A stretch of DNA of 64,000 nt from Prauserella_A sp040635515 (GTDB lineage Bacteria > Actinomycetota > Actinomycetes > Mycobacteriales > Pseudonocardiaceae), in contig JBEYHY010000014.1 in assembly GCA_040635515.1 (NCBI GenBank), forward strand, positions 1 through 64,000, given 5' to 3'. Position numbers and translations under genes: made by a program. Under the pieces are notes generated by a model that was given only the letters and a program-made list of their open reading frames with translations, did not search any database and was not told where the DNA came from. Shown here in pieces: positions 51,289-59,970 of this stretch (positions within the stretch are counted from its first letter, which is position 1; each line of letters begins with the position of its first letter).

Positions 51289-52446
51289 TCAGCGGAAGCC
51301 GGGCCCGTCGATCAGGGGGTGTGCGGCCAGGAAGTCCTCGTCGATGTCGACGCCGATTCCGGGGGCGTCGAGTGGCCGCACGGTTCCGTTGTGGCCTTGG
51401 CTGAACGGGGCAGAGGTGAGCTCGGTGTGCAGGGCCGCGTTCGCCGAGACGTCGGCCTCGAAGTAGCCCGCGTTGTCGATCGCGGCCAGGAAATGCACGG
51501 TGGCGGCCATGTTCACCCCTGTGCTAGCCGTGTGCGGGTGCACCGGCAGGTGCCACGCCGAGGCCAGCGCCGCAACCCGCAGCGCCTCGGTCAGTCCGCC
51601 CACTTTGGACAGATCGGGTTGGAGCACGCGGACGCTGCCGGCCCGCACGAGCTCGGCGAACTCGTAGCGGCTGAAGTGGTTCTCGCCCGCGGCCAGTGCC
51701 ACCGCGCCGCGGCGGGCCAGCTCGGCGTAGCCCGCGGTATCGGTGCGGGGCAACGGCTCCTCCAGCCATCCGACGTCGTGCTCGGTGAGCGCGGGAAGCA
51801 CCGCCAGCGCCCGCTCCAGTGTGTACGCGGTGTTGGCGTCAGTGAGGATGGCCGTATCCGGGTGGGCTTCGCGGACCGCGGCGACGCGCTCGGCGTCGGC
51901 GCCCGGGTTGTCACCGATGCGCAGCTTCACGGCACGGAAACCGCGCTCGCGCAGACGATGCACCTCCTCGGCGAGCGCCGCCGGAGGCTGGTAGCCGAGC
52001 GCGACACCGCCCGCGTACGCCGGGATCGCGCGCGGTGCTCCGCCGAGGACCCGGTGCAGTGGCCAGCCCGCCGCCTTGGCGCGGATGTCCCACAGTGCGA
52101 GGTCGATGCCGCTCATCGCGATGGCCGCGGCGGTGCCGAGACCGAGCCCGCGCAGCTGCGCACTGGCGAGCGTGTTGCCTGCCCCGGTGACGTCGGCGGC
52201 GTCGGCGCCGGTGAGCAGCGGTGCGAGCACGGTGTCGATCAGGTGCGCGACGGTGCCCGGTGCGCGGCCGTGGTGCGATTCGCCCCAGCCGGTGATCCCG
52301 GCCTCGGTCCGCACGCGCACCAGCACCGCGTCGCGCTTGACCGAGCGGCCGAAACCGAGTTCCACCTGGGCGTGCGGCGGGGTCGGCACGGATACACCGA
52401 ACGCGGTCACATTCGTGATGCGCAGGTCGTCGCCGGGCAGCCCCAT
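51289..52446 (-). CDS. Mandelate-racemase-subgroup enolase-superfamily enzyme
   Basis: This 385-residue enzyme has the superfamily layout: capping domain with WGESHHGRAPGTVAHLIDTV, then the barrel with FRAVKLRIGDNPGADAERVA (K-x-R general-base motif, about 175-195), metal ligands in ILTDANTAYTLERAL, WLEEPLPRTD and ALAAGENHFSRYEF, and the Asp-His dyad in LQPDLSKVGG and LPVHPHTASTGVN. The Asp-His pair puts it in the mandelate racemase subgroup, which contains racemases and acid-sugar dehydratases. It is the first gene of the minus-strand operon; GAGGA precedes the ATG. Racemisation of a 2-hydroxy acid suits its partners, but dehydration of a sugar acid is a real alternative. Confidence 0.85.
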   Translation of the reverse strand: MGLPGDDLRITNVTAFGVSVPTPPHAQVELGFGRSVKRDAVLVRVRTEAGITGWGESHHGRAPGTVAHLIDTVLAPLLTGADAADVTGAGNTLASAQLRGLGLGTAAAIAMSGIDLALWDIRAKAAGWPLHRVLGGAPRAIPAYAGGVALGYQPPAALAEEVHRLRERGFRAVKLRIGDNPGADAERVAAVREAHPDTAILTDANTAYTLERALAVLPALTEHDVGWLEEPLPRTDTAGYAELARRGAVALAAGENHFSRYEFAELVRAGSVRVLQPDLSKVGGLTEALRVAALASAWHLPVHPHTASTGVNMAATVHFLAAIDNAGYFEADVSANAALHTELTSAPFSQGHNGTVRPLDAPGIGVDIDEDFLAAHPLIDGPGFR

Positions 52447-52634
52447 CGCTCGTCCTCTCTGGCGGTATCGGTCGTAGCTGACCCTGCGACCGGGGCAGGT
52501 TCGCGGCAATGCGCAAAGCGTGATGGCAACGATAGGGACCGGCTATGTCACCTGGCTCGGCGCGCCGGGGGAGCCGGGAACTCACCGCGTTCGACCCGGC
52601 CGGTCACACTGCGCCAGGAGTGCGCGTTGACCGG

Positions 52635-52892
52635 TTAGCTGAGCCAGGTCCGCAGGGCGGTCTTGCCCTCGGCGGTGATCGTGTAGAGCTTGCGTCGGCG
52701 CCCGTGTTGCTCCTTTTCGAGCTCCAGCAGACCGGCGTCTTCGAGCGGCTTCGGCTCCGAGTACGGCTGCGCGTGCGGGAAGCTGTACTAGTAGCCGATC
52801 GCGCGTTTGAGGTCGTAGGGCGTCGACGGGCCGCGCAGGGCGATCATGCCGAGGACGACGTGGGACGTCGCGGACAGCCGGACGCTTGACAT
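52635..52892 (-). pseudogene. PadR-family regulator with in-frame amber codon
   Basis: The frame starts MSSVRLSATSHVVLGMIALR and GPSTPYDLKRAIGY, a PadR winged helix. A TAG follows (52794-52796), and the same frame continues YSFPHAQPYSEPKPLEDAGL, LELEKEQHGRRRKLYTITAE and GKTALRTWLS to a TAA. Intact PadR proteins have about six more residues before SFPHAQ, so a small deletion accompanies the stop. The C-terminal dimerisation helix is also short. It lies between the two divergent catabolic operons and is probably an inactivated local regulator. Confidence 0.75.
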
Positions 52893-53001
52893 GCGCCGAA
52901 GGCTATCGTACGTTCTGGACAATATGAAACAGACGATTCTAATCAGATGATCGTCGACTGGTTCCCTTCCTGTCCCCGAACTGTTGCAACGGAGAGCAGT
53001 C

Positions 53002-54552
53002 ATGGATCTGGGCACAGCGCTGCGCTGGACCGCCGAGCGATATCCGGATCGCCGCGCCGTCGGAGGCCCCGAGCCCCTCAGCTACGCCGAATGGGACGAC
53101 CGCACCGACCGGATCGCCCTCGCGCTGGCTGAGCAGGGCGTGCGTCCCGGCGACCGGGTGGCGCTCGTGCTGTCCGGAGGTCTTCCGCTGGCCAGCCTGC
53201 ACCTGGCCGCGCAGAAGCTCGGCGCCGTGTCGGTGCCGCTGTCGTTCCGGTTCAGCCGCGAGGAGCTCGCCTACTGCGTCGCCGACGCAGCCCCCGTGCT
53301 GGTCATCCACGACGAGGCCAACGAGCAGCTGGTGACGGCCGCGTCGGAGGCAGCGCCCGGGGTTCCGCGCCTCCGCTCGGGTACGGGTGCGGGGACGATC
53401 GAGCAGCTCGCCGCACGCGGCGGCGCGGGCACCCTGCCAGTCGCGGCCGACCCGGCCGCGACCAGCGTCATGCTCTACACCTCGGGAACTACCGGCAAGC
53501 CCAAGGGCGTTCCCCGCAGTCACTCCGCCGAGCACTACGCCGCGCTGGCTCATCTCATCCAGAGTGGACAGTCCTACTTCGACACCACACTCGGTGTTAT
53601 GCCGCTGTTCCACACCATGGGCATGCGCACGCTACTCGCGACGGTGCTCTCCGCGGGCACGTGGGTGCCCCAGGTGCGGTTCGACGCGGACGAGGCGCTG
53701 GAGCTGATCACCCGCGAGCGGGTGAGCTGTCTCTACCTGGTGCCCACGATCTACTGGTCCCTGCTGCACACCGGCAGGCTCGGCGAGGCCACGTCGGTGG
53801 ACAAACTTGCCTACGCCGGTGCGGCGATGACCACGGCGCTGGCAGAGCGGCTGACGGAGACCCTGCGGCCGTCGCGGTTCGTCAACCACTTCGGCAGTAC
53901 CGAGATCTACACGTTCACGATCGGTCCTGACGTCCGTGCGAAGCCCGGCAGCGCGGGCAGGGCCGGGGTGTTCTCCCGCGTCCGGCTCGTCGCACCCGAG
54001 CCCGGTGCGAGTCCCGGGGACGTGGTGGTGCCGGGGGAGCAGGGCCAGCTCGCCGTCTCGATGTCCGGTCCCGAGGCGTTCGCCGGGTACTGGAACCGTC
54101 CCGACGCCGACGCCAGGTCGATCCGGAACGGCTGGTACTTCCCCGGCGACCTCGCCGTGGCCGACGAGGACGGCGACCTATGGGTCGCGGGCCGCGTCGA
54201 CGACATGATCAACTCCGGCGGCGAGAACATCTACCCCGACGAGATCGAGGACGCGCTTGTGCGCTGCCCCGCGGTGCGTGAGGTGGTCGTCGCGGGCACG
54301 GCGGACGACCGCTGGGGCCAGGCCGTCACCGCGTTCTTCGTCCCCGAACCGGGAACCGAGCCCACGCTGGCCGTCGAGACGCTGTCGCGGTTCGCGCGGG
54401 ACGGCGCGGGCCTGCCCTCGCTGAAACGGCCCAAACGCGTCATCGCCGTCACCGAGATTCCGAAGTCCGCCGTAGGCAAGATCCTGCGCCGTGAGCTCGG
54501 AGCCGGCCACTACGAGGTGCTTGCCGAACACGACCTGCAGGAGCGGACATGA
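53002..54552 (+). CDS. hmfD: Acyl-CoA synthetase (furoyl-CoA synthetase candidate)
   Basis: This 516-residue ANL enzyme has A3 SVMLYTSGTTGKPKGVPRSH (about 155-174), A5 NHFGSTEIYTFTIG, A7 NGWYFPGDLAVADEDGDLWV, A8 GRVDDMINSGGENIYPDEIE and the catalytic lysine in IPKSAVGKILRRELG. GGAGA precedes ATG 53002. Its stop overlaps the start of the molybdenum hydroxylase large subunit, and an enoyl-CoA-hydratase-like gene follows, the gene content of hmfD-hmfA-hmfE-hmfB-hmfC. It should activate 2-furoate, or a close aromatic acid, to its CoA ester. Confidence 0.82.
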   Translation: MDLGTALRWTAERYPDRRAVGGPEPLSYAEWDDRTDRIALALAEQGVRPGDRVALVLSGGLPLASLHLAAQKLGAVSVPLSFRFSREELAYCVADAAPVLVIHDEANEQLVTAASEAAPGVPRLRSGTGAGTIEQLAARGGAGTLPVAADPAATSVMLYTSGTTGKPKGVPRSHSAEHYAALAHLIQSGQSYFDTTLGVMPLFHTMGMRTLLATVLSAGTWVPQVRFDADEALELITRERVSCLYLVPTIYWSLLHTGRLGEATSVDKLAYAGAAMTTALAERLTETLRPSRFVNHFGSTEIYTFTIGPDVRAKPGSAGRAGVFSRVRLVAPEPGASPGDVVVPGEQGQLAVSMSGPEAFAGYWNRPDADARSIRNGWYFPGDLAVADEDGDLWVAGRVDDMINSGGENIYPDEIEDALVRCPAVREVVVAGTADDRWGQAVTAFFVPEPGTEPTLAVETLSRFARDGAGLPSLKRPKRVIAVTEIPKSAVGKILRRELGAGHYEVLAEHDLQERT

Positions 54553-56966
54553 CGCGCACCACCGCCAGGATCGAGGACCCCGCGCTGCTCACCGGTCGCG
54601 GCAGGTTCCTCGACGACCTCGACCCTTTCGCGGGCACGCTCACGGCCGCGATCGTGCGCAGCCCGCATCCGCACGCGCGGATCCGCGGTGTGGACCTTTC
54701 GCGGGCGCGCAGGCATCCCGGCGTCGCCGCGGTGGTCGGGCCCGATGAGGTGGCCGCCGAGCTCAAGCCGTTCCCGCTGGCGGTGAAGACCCCGATGCCG
54801 TATTACCCGACGGCGGTGGACAAGGCGCGGTTCGTCGGCGAGCCGGTGGCGATCGTCGTCGCGGCCGACCGCTACGCCGCCGAGGACGCCGCGGAGCTGG
54901 TGCACATCGACTACGAGCCGCTGCCGCCCGTCGTGGAGATCGACGACGCGCTCGCGCCGGACGCGCCACTGCTGCACGACACGGCCGAAAGCAACGTCGC
55001 CACCGACCGCACGTTCACCTTCGGCGGCGTGGACCACGTCTTCGCCCACGCCGACCGCGTCGTCGTCGGCGAGTACGACTTCCCGCGCTACTCCTCGACG
55101 CCGATGGAGTGCTATTCGGTGGTGGCCGAGTGGCAGGACGAGGCCGACGGGCCCGCCATCGAGGCGTGGGCCAACTTCCATGGCCCGTTCTCGATGGTCG
55201 CGGTGCTGGCCGGGGCGTTCGGCCTGCCCGCGTCGCGGGTCCGGCTGCGCATCCCCGCCGACAACGGCGGCAGCTTCGGCATCAAGGCCGGGATCTACCC
55301 CTACGTCGCGCTGCTGGCGCTGGCCAGCAAGCACGCGGGCAGGCCTGTGCGCTGGACCGAGGACAGAGTGGAGCACCTGCTGGGCAGCTCGGCCGGTTCC
55401 GATCGCAGGATGCGTTTCGAGGCCGCCGTGTCCGCGGACGGTCGCGTGGAAGGCCTGCGCGCCGACCTGATCGACAACGTGGGCGGGTACCTGCGCCCGC
55501 CCGAGCCGAGCACGCTCTACCGCTGCTTCGGCAACATCACCGGGGCGTACCGGATCGACGCCGTGTCCATCCGGTCCCGTGCGGTGGTCACCAACAAGAC
55601 GCCCACCGGCCTCAACCGCGGGTTCGGTGGCCAGCAGCTCTACTTCGGACTCGAACGGCTCATGGACGAGATCGCGCTGCGCTGCGACCTCGATCCGGGG
55701 GAGCTGCGCAGGCGCAACTTCGTCCGTAGCGCCGACTTCCCCTACGCCACGCCGACGGGCGGCATCTACGACTCCGGCGACTACCACGCGGCCATGGACC
55801 TGCTGCTGAAGAACGCCGACTACCAGGCGTTGCGGCAGGAGCAGGCGAAGGCCCGCGAGCGGGGCGAGTACTTGGGCATCGGCCTCGCCACGATCGTCGA
55901 CCCCTCGGCCACCAACATCGGTTATGTCGGGCTCGCCACGCCCGCCGAGCAGCGGGCGAAGGGGCGTGGCAAGTCCGGCTCCACCGAGCACGTACGTATC
56001 TCTGTCGACCCGAACGGGCTGGTGTCGGTGCTGCTCGGCACCGTCCCACAGGGCCAGGGGCACGCGACGGTGGCGCAGCAGGTGGTCGCGGACGCACTCG
56101 GCCTGCCGCGCGAGCAGGTGCGGCCCGTCGTGGAGATGGACACCGCCACCACTCCATGGACCATCAGCTCGGGCAGCTACTCGTCGCGGTTCGCGCCGCT
56201 GCTCACCAGCGCGCTCGTCGAGGCCGGCGAACGGCTCGCGGAGACGATCAGGATCGCGGGCGCGACGCTGCTCGGTGCCGACGCCTCCGCCGTCGAGCTC
56301 GCCGAGGGCGCGGTGCGGCTGCGCGAGGATCCCGCGCGGTCGGTGCCGTTCCGGCACGCCGCCGGAGTCGTGCACTGGGACCCGGGTTCGCTGCCGCCCG
56401 GCGTGTCCGCGCGGCTCTACGAGGAGGCCGCGTTCACGCCGCCCGAATCGAAGGCGCCGAGCCGGACCGACCAGATCAACTCCAGCCTCTGCTACGGCTT
56501 CGTCGCCGAACTCGCTGTGGTCCGCATCGACGTCGAGACCCGCGAGGTGCGGCTGGAGCAGGTGTTCACCGTTCACGACGCGGGCACGATCCTGAACCCG
56601 GTCCTGCTGGAGGGACAGGTGCACGGTGCGCTGGCGCACGCGCTCGGCGGCGCTCTGTACGAGGAGATGCGCTACTCCGAGGCGGGACAGCCCACCGCCA
56701 CGTTCATGGACTACCTGTGCCCCACCTCGGCGGAGACGACCTACGCGCTCGACAGCGACCACCTGGAGACGCCGTCACCGCTGACCAAGCTCGGCGCCAA
56801 GGGCTGCGGCGAGGGCAGTTGCATGAGCCTGCCCGTCGCCATCGCCAACGCGGTCGCCGACGCGCTGCGCCCCGAGGGCGTGGAGATCACGAGCCTGCCC
56901 CTGCACGGCAACGTCGTGCACCAGCTGCTGGAACGCAGCGCACTCACCACGGAAAGGAAGAACTGA
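54549..56966 (+). CDS. hmfA: Molybdenum hydroxylase large subunit (furoyl-CoA dehydrogenase candidate)
   Basis: This 805-residue xanthine-dehydrogenase-family subunit binds Mo-molybdopterin cytosine dinucleotide. The N-terminal a/b-hammerhead domain shows GRGRFLDDLDPFAGTLTAAI and RSPHPHARI. The molybdenum domain has TPTGLNRGFGGQQLYFGLER, GTVPQGQGHATVAQQVVADA and the catalytic Glu in LGAKGCGEGSCMSLPVAIAN (about 753-772). The CO-dehydrogenase active-site loop AYRCSFR is absent, which argues against a true CoxL. It should hydroxylate furoyl-CoA at C-5 with water oxygen. It overlaps the CoA ligase by ATGA. Confidence 0.85.
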   Translation: MTRTTARIEDPALLTGRGRFLDDLDPFAGTLTAAIVRSPHPHARIRGVDLSRARRHPGVAAVVGPDEVAAELKPFPLAVKTPMPYYPTAVDKARFVGEPVAIVVAADRYAAEDAAELVHIDYEPLPPVVEIDDALAPDAPLLHDTAESNVATDRTFTFGGVDHVFAHADRVVVGEYDFPRYSSTPMECYSVVAEWQDEADGPAIEAWANFHGPFSMVAVLAGAFGLPASRVRLRIPADNGGSFGIKAGIYPYVALLALASKHAGRPVRWTEDRVEHLLGSSAGSDRRMRFEAAVSADGRVEGLRADLIDNVGGYLRPPEPSTLYRCFGNITGAYRIDAVSIRSRAVVTNKTPTGLNRGFGGQQLYFGLERLMDEIALRCDLDPGELRRRNFVRSADFPYATPTGGIYDSGDYHAAMDLLLKNADYQALRQEQAKARERGEYLGIGLATIVDPSATNIGYVGLATPAEQRAKGRGKSGSTEHVRISVDPNGLVSVLLGTVPQGQGHATVAQQVVADALGLPREQVRPVVEMDTATTPWTISSGSYSSRFAPLLTSALVEAGERLAETIRIAGATLLGADASAVELAEGAVRLREDPARSVPFRHAAGVVHWDPGSLPPGVSARLYEEAAFTPPESKAPSRTDQINSSLCYGFVAELAVVRIDVETREVRLEQVFTVHDAGTILNPVLLEGQVHGALAHALGGALYEEMRYSEAGQPTATFMDYLCPTSAETTYALDSDHLETPSPLTKLGAKGCGEGSCMSLPVAIANAVADALRPEGVEITSLPLHGNVVHQLLERSALTTERKN

Positions 56967-56968
56967 GC

Positions 56969-57748
56969 ATGGCACTCACCGGAGGCGAGATCCGGCTGGA
57001 ACGCGGCCACGACGGCCGTGTCGCCTACCTGACGCTCGACCACGGCAAGTTCAACATCATCACCTGGGAGACGCGGCAGGTGATGGCCGACCGCTTCGCC
57101 GAGATCGACGCCGACGGCGACATCCAGGTCGTGGTGATCCGGGGCGAGGGCGAGCACTTCTCCTCGGGCGGTGACATCCCCGGCTTCATGGAGGTCGACC
57201 CGATTGACTTCACCGACCTCGGGCACAACGTGACCGCACCGGCCCGCAGCCCCAAGCCGGTGATCACCGCCGTCGACGGCTACTGCTTCGGCGTGGGCCT
57301 TGAGCTCGCGCTGTCCACCGACATCCGCGTGTGCACCGAGCGCAGCGAGTTCGCCCTGCCCGAGATGCGGCTCGGCATGATCCCCGGCTCAGGCGGCACC
57401 CAGCGGCTCGCGCGGCTCATCGGCCTGTCCAGGGCCAAGTACCACATCATGACCGCGAGCAGGATCAAGGCGCGGCAGGCGGGGGACTGGGGCCTCGTGG
57501 CCAACGTCGTGCCCGACCGGGCCGCACTGGACGCCGAGGTGGAGCGCGTCGTGGGCGCGCTGCTCGGCTTCTCGCCGCTAGCCGCGCGCACCGCCAAGGA
57601 GGTGCTCGACAAGGGCGTCGACGCCCCGCTCTACTCCGGCATCGAGCTGGAGCGCAAGGCGTATTCGATGCTGCGCTCCAGCAAGGACTTCGCCGAGGGC
57701 GTCGCCGCGTTCACCGAGAAGCGCGCGCCGCGGTTCCAGGGCCGGTGA
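56969..57748 (+). CDS. hmfE: Enoyl-CoA hydratase-like protein (HmfE candidate)
   Basis: This 259-residue crotonase-fold protein has FSSGGDIPGFMEVDPIDF (about 61-78) and DGYCFGVGLELALSTDIRVC (about 98-117) for the oxyanion hole, and EMRLGMIPGSGGTQRLARLI. In furoate degraders the corresponding protein acts on the ring-opened 5-hydroxyfuroyl-CoA intermediate leading to 2-oxoglutarate. It lies inside the molybdenum hydroxylase operon, between large and medium subunit genes. GGAAAGGAAG precedes the ATG. Confidence 0.83.
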   Translation: MALTGGEIRLERGHDGRVAYLTLDHGKFNIITWETRQVMADRFAEIDADGDIQVVVIRGEGEHFSSGGDIPGFMEVDPIDFTDLGHNVTAPARSPKPVITAVDGYCFGVGLELALSTDIRVCTERSEFALPEMRLGMIPGSGGTQRLARLIGLSRAKYHIMTASRIKARQAGDWGLVANVVPDRAALDAEVERVVGALLGFSPLAARTAKEVLDKGVDAPLYSGIELERKAYSMLRSSKDFAEGVAAFTEKRAPRFQGR

Positions 57749-57755
57749 CCAGCGA

Positions 57756-58646
57756 GTGAAGGCCGCGCCGTTCGCCTACGCCCGCCCGGCCAGCCTCGCC
57801 GAGGCGTTGGCCGAGCTCGCCCGTTCCGATGGGGGAGGCAAGGTCATCTCGGGAGGGCAGTCACTGGTCCCCGTGCTCGCCATGCGCCTGGCCAGGCCGG
57901 ACGTGCTCGTCGACATCAACGGGATCGCCGAGCTGGGGCGTATCGAGCGCTCCGGCGGCTTTGCCGAGATCGGCGCCACCGTGCGGCAGCGCACCGTGGA
58001 GCGCGACCCGGTGAGCCGGGAGGTTCCGCTGCTGGGCATGGCGTTGCCATGGGTCGGTCACCGGGAGCTGCGTAGCAGGGGCACCGTGTGCGGGAGCCTC
58101 GCGCACGCCGACCCCGCGGCGGAGTTGCCCGCCGTGGCGTGCTGCCTCGACGCGTCGCTGACGGTCACCGGGCAGGACGGCGTGCGGCAGGTGGCGGCGC
58201 GGGACTTCTTCGCCGGAGCGATGATGACCGCCGTCGGTCCCGGCGACGTGCTCACGTCCGTCCGGTTCCCGCTCGCGGGGCCGGGGGACGGGCACGGCTT
58301 CGCCGAGATCGCCCGCAGGCACGGCGACTTCGCGCTCGCAGGGGTCGCCGTGCACGTCAACGCGTCGGGGCGCGAGCCGAGTGCCGTGCTGACCGGTTTC
58401 GGGATTTCCGACCGGCCGGTGACGCGCTCGGTGGGCAGGGAACTGTCCGAGGCGCTCGATGCCGGTGACCTGGAGACTGCCCTGCGGTCCCGGCTCGCGG
58501 ACGTGGTCGAGGACATGGTCGACACCGAGGGCGACGTGCACGCCTCCCGGGACTACCGGCACCGGCTGTTCGGCGTGCTGGCGAGCCGCGAACTCGCCAA
58601 GGCCTACACACGGGCACGGAGAAGGGATGCCGATGACCACGAGTGA
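57756..58646 (+). CDS. hmfB: Molybdenum hydroxylase FAD-binding subunit
   Basis: This 296-residue CoxM/HmfB-type subunit transfers electrons through FAD. FAD-binding sequences are KVISGGQSLVPVLAMRLARP (about 29-48) and the second motif RGTVCGSLAHADPAAELPAV (about 108-127), followed by a CO-dehydrogenase flavoprotein C-terminal domain with DYRHRLFGVLASREL. The GTG start lies 7 nt after hmfE, and its 3' end overlaps the [2Fe-2S] subunit by 14 bases. Confidence 0.87.
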   Translation: MKAAPFAYARPASLAEALAELARSDGGGKVISGGQSLVPVLAMRLARPDVLVDINGIAELGRIERSGGFAEIGATVRQRTVERDPVSREVPLLGMALPWVGHRELRSRGTVCGSLAHADPAAELPAVACCLDASLTVTGQDGVRQVAARDFFAGAMMTAVGPGDVLTSVRFPLAGPGDGHGFAEIARRHGDFALAGVAVHVNASGREPSAVLTGFGISDRPVTRSVGRELSEALDAGDLETALRSRLADVVEDMVDTEGDVHASRDYRHRLFGVLASRELAKAYTRARRRDADDHE

Positions 58647-59850
58647 GCGTCCACCGCGGCCCGTGCGGGCAGAGGCGGGCGAACCGGTTGAGGTGAGCTT
58701 CACCGTCAACGGCACGCCGGTGACGCTGGAGCTGCCCGCGAGGGTGACGATGTCGGACGCGCTGCGCGACCACCTCGGACTCACGGGCACGCATGTCGGC
58801 TGTGAGCACGGCGTGTGCGGCATGTGCACCGTGCTCGTCGACGGGCAGGCGGCGCGCGCGTGCCTGCTGTTCGCCGTGCAGCTCGACGGCGCCGACATCG
58901 TGACCGTGGAGGGGCTGGGTAAGCCGGACGCACTGCATCCGTTGCAGGAGTCGTTCGGCCGCAACCACGCGCTGCAGTGCGGGTTCTGCACGCCCGGGTT
59001 CCTCATGAGTTCCTACGATCTACTCACCGACAAACCCGGCGTGGCTGCCGAAGAACTGCCCGAGGAGCTCTCCGGCGTGATCTGCCGGTGCACCGGGTAC
59101 CGCAACATCGTCACCGCCGTGCGGGAGACGCGGGAGCGGTTCCCCGACGGGATTCCCGCGCCGGGCAACTGCGGAGCCAGAGCGCTTGCCGGGCGCGCCA
59201 CCGGCAGCCACCTCGGCGGAGTGCGGGACAGCGACGAGACCCCGAACGACGCGCCGAAGTCCGCCGAGATCGTGCTGCCCGGCGGGGAGCCGACCATCGC
59301 GGTGCGGATCACCACCGAGATCGCGGTGGCGGGCGAGCAGGTGTGGGACGTCTTCGACGACATCCGCCTGCTCGCGCGCTGCCTGCCCGGCGCGGAGCTG
59401 ACCGACGAACTCGGCGGCGACCAATATGCGGGCAGGGCCAGGGTCTCGGTCGGCCCCGTCAAGCTCGCGTTCAAGGGCGTGGCCCAGATTCTGGAGCACG
59501 ACCGGGCGGCACGTCGCCTGCGGGTGCTGGCGCAGGGCCAGGACAGCGGTGGCGCGCAGACACAGGCCGACATCGAGCTGCGCACCGAGCCCTCCGGCGA
59601 GGGCACGGTGCTGCACGCCGACGCCAAGGTGTACCTCACCGGGCGGATCGCGCAGTTCGGCCGCGCGCTCGCCGGTGACATCAGCAGGCGGATGTTCGAG
59701 CAGTTCGCGGCGGCGGTCGCGGAGGCGGCGACCACAGGCGGGGCCCCGTCCGGTCCGGTGCGCGCACCCGGTGCGCTGCGGCTGATGCTGGGCTCGCTGC
59801 TCGACCGGTTTCGCCGCCTGCGGAGGAAGGGGCGCGACGCGGCTCGTTGA
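58633..59850 (+). CDS. hmfC: Fused [2Fe-2S] subunit and CoxG-like SRPBCC protein
   Basis: Residues 15-180 of this 405-residue protein are a xanthine-oxidase-family two-cluster subunit. The plant-type cluster ligands are in GCEHGVCGMCTVLVDGQAAR, and the second cluster in QCGFCTPGFLMSS and GVICRCTGYRNIV. Residues 215-365 are a CoxG/SRPBCC domain (EIAVAGEQVWDVFDDIRLLA, RCLPGAELTDELGGDQYAG). The C-terminus has a hydrophobic-basic stretch (LRLMLGSLLDRFRRLRRKG) that could touch the membrane. In most bacteria CoxG is separate and helps maturation or membrane recruitment of the molybdenum enzyme, so this fusion is notable. ATG 58633 has AGAAGG upstream; ATG 58627 is an alternative. Confidence 0.88.
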   Translation: MTTSERPPRPVRAEAGEPVEVSFTVNGTPVTLELPARVTMSDALRDHLGLTGTHVGCEHGVCGMCTVLVDGQAARACLLFAVQLDGADIVTVEGLGKPDALHPLQESFGRNHALQCGFCTPGFLMSSYDLLTDKPGVAAEELPEELSGVICRCTGYRNIVTAVRETRERFPDGIPAPGNCGARALAGRATGSHLGGVRDSDETPNDAPKSAEIVLPGGEPTIAVRITTEIAVAGEQVWDVFDDIRLLARCLPGAELTDELGGDQYAGRARVSVGPVKLAFKGVAQILEHDRAARRLRVLAQGQDSGGAQTQADIELRTEPSGEGTVLHADAKVYLTGRIAQFGRALAGDISRRMFEQFAAAVAEAATTGGAPSGPVRAPGALRLMLGSLLDRFRRLRRKGRDAAR

Positions 59851-59873
59851 CGTCGCGCGGCTCAGAACATACT

Positions 59874-59890
59874 GTTTCACAGTCCGAAAC
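59874..59890. promoter_or_regulatory. LysR-type binding site candidate
   Basis: GTTTC-ACAGTCC-GAAAC forms a short inverted repeat centred 89 bp before the LysR gene. ACATAC occurs on both sides (59869-59873 region and 59889-59894). The position between the hydroxylase operon and the LysR gene suggests an autoregulatory site; it could also be chance. Confidence 0.3.
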
Positions 59891-59970
59891 ATACGGTCCT
59901 GTTCGGTGGGCCGTCGACGGTCAGGAGGGTGGCATGGGCACGACTCACGATCACCCGACTCGTTAGTTAC

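Noticed and set aside
54549..59850. Aerobic CO dehydrogenase (coxLMS) as the identity of the molybdenum enzyme
   Set aside because: The large subunit lacks the AYRCSFR loop, and the genes are mixed with a CoA ligase and a crotonase, which fits a CoA-ester hydroxylase better.
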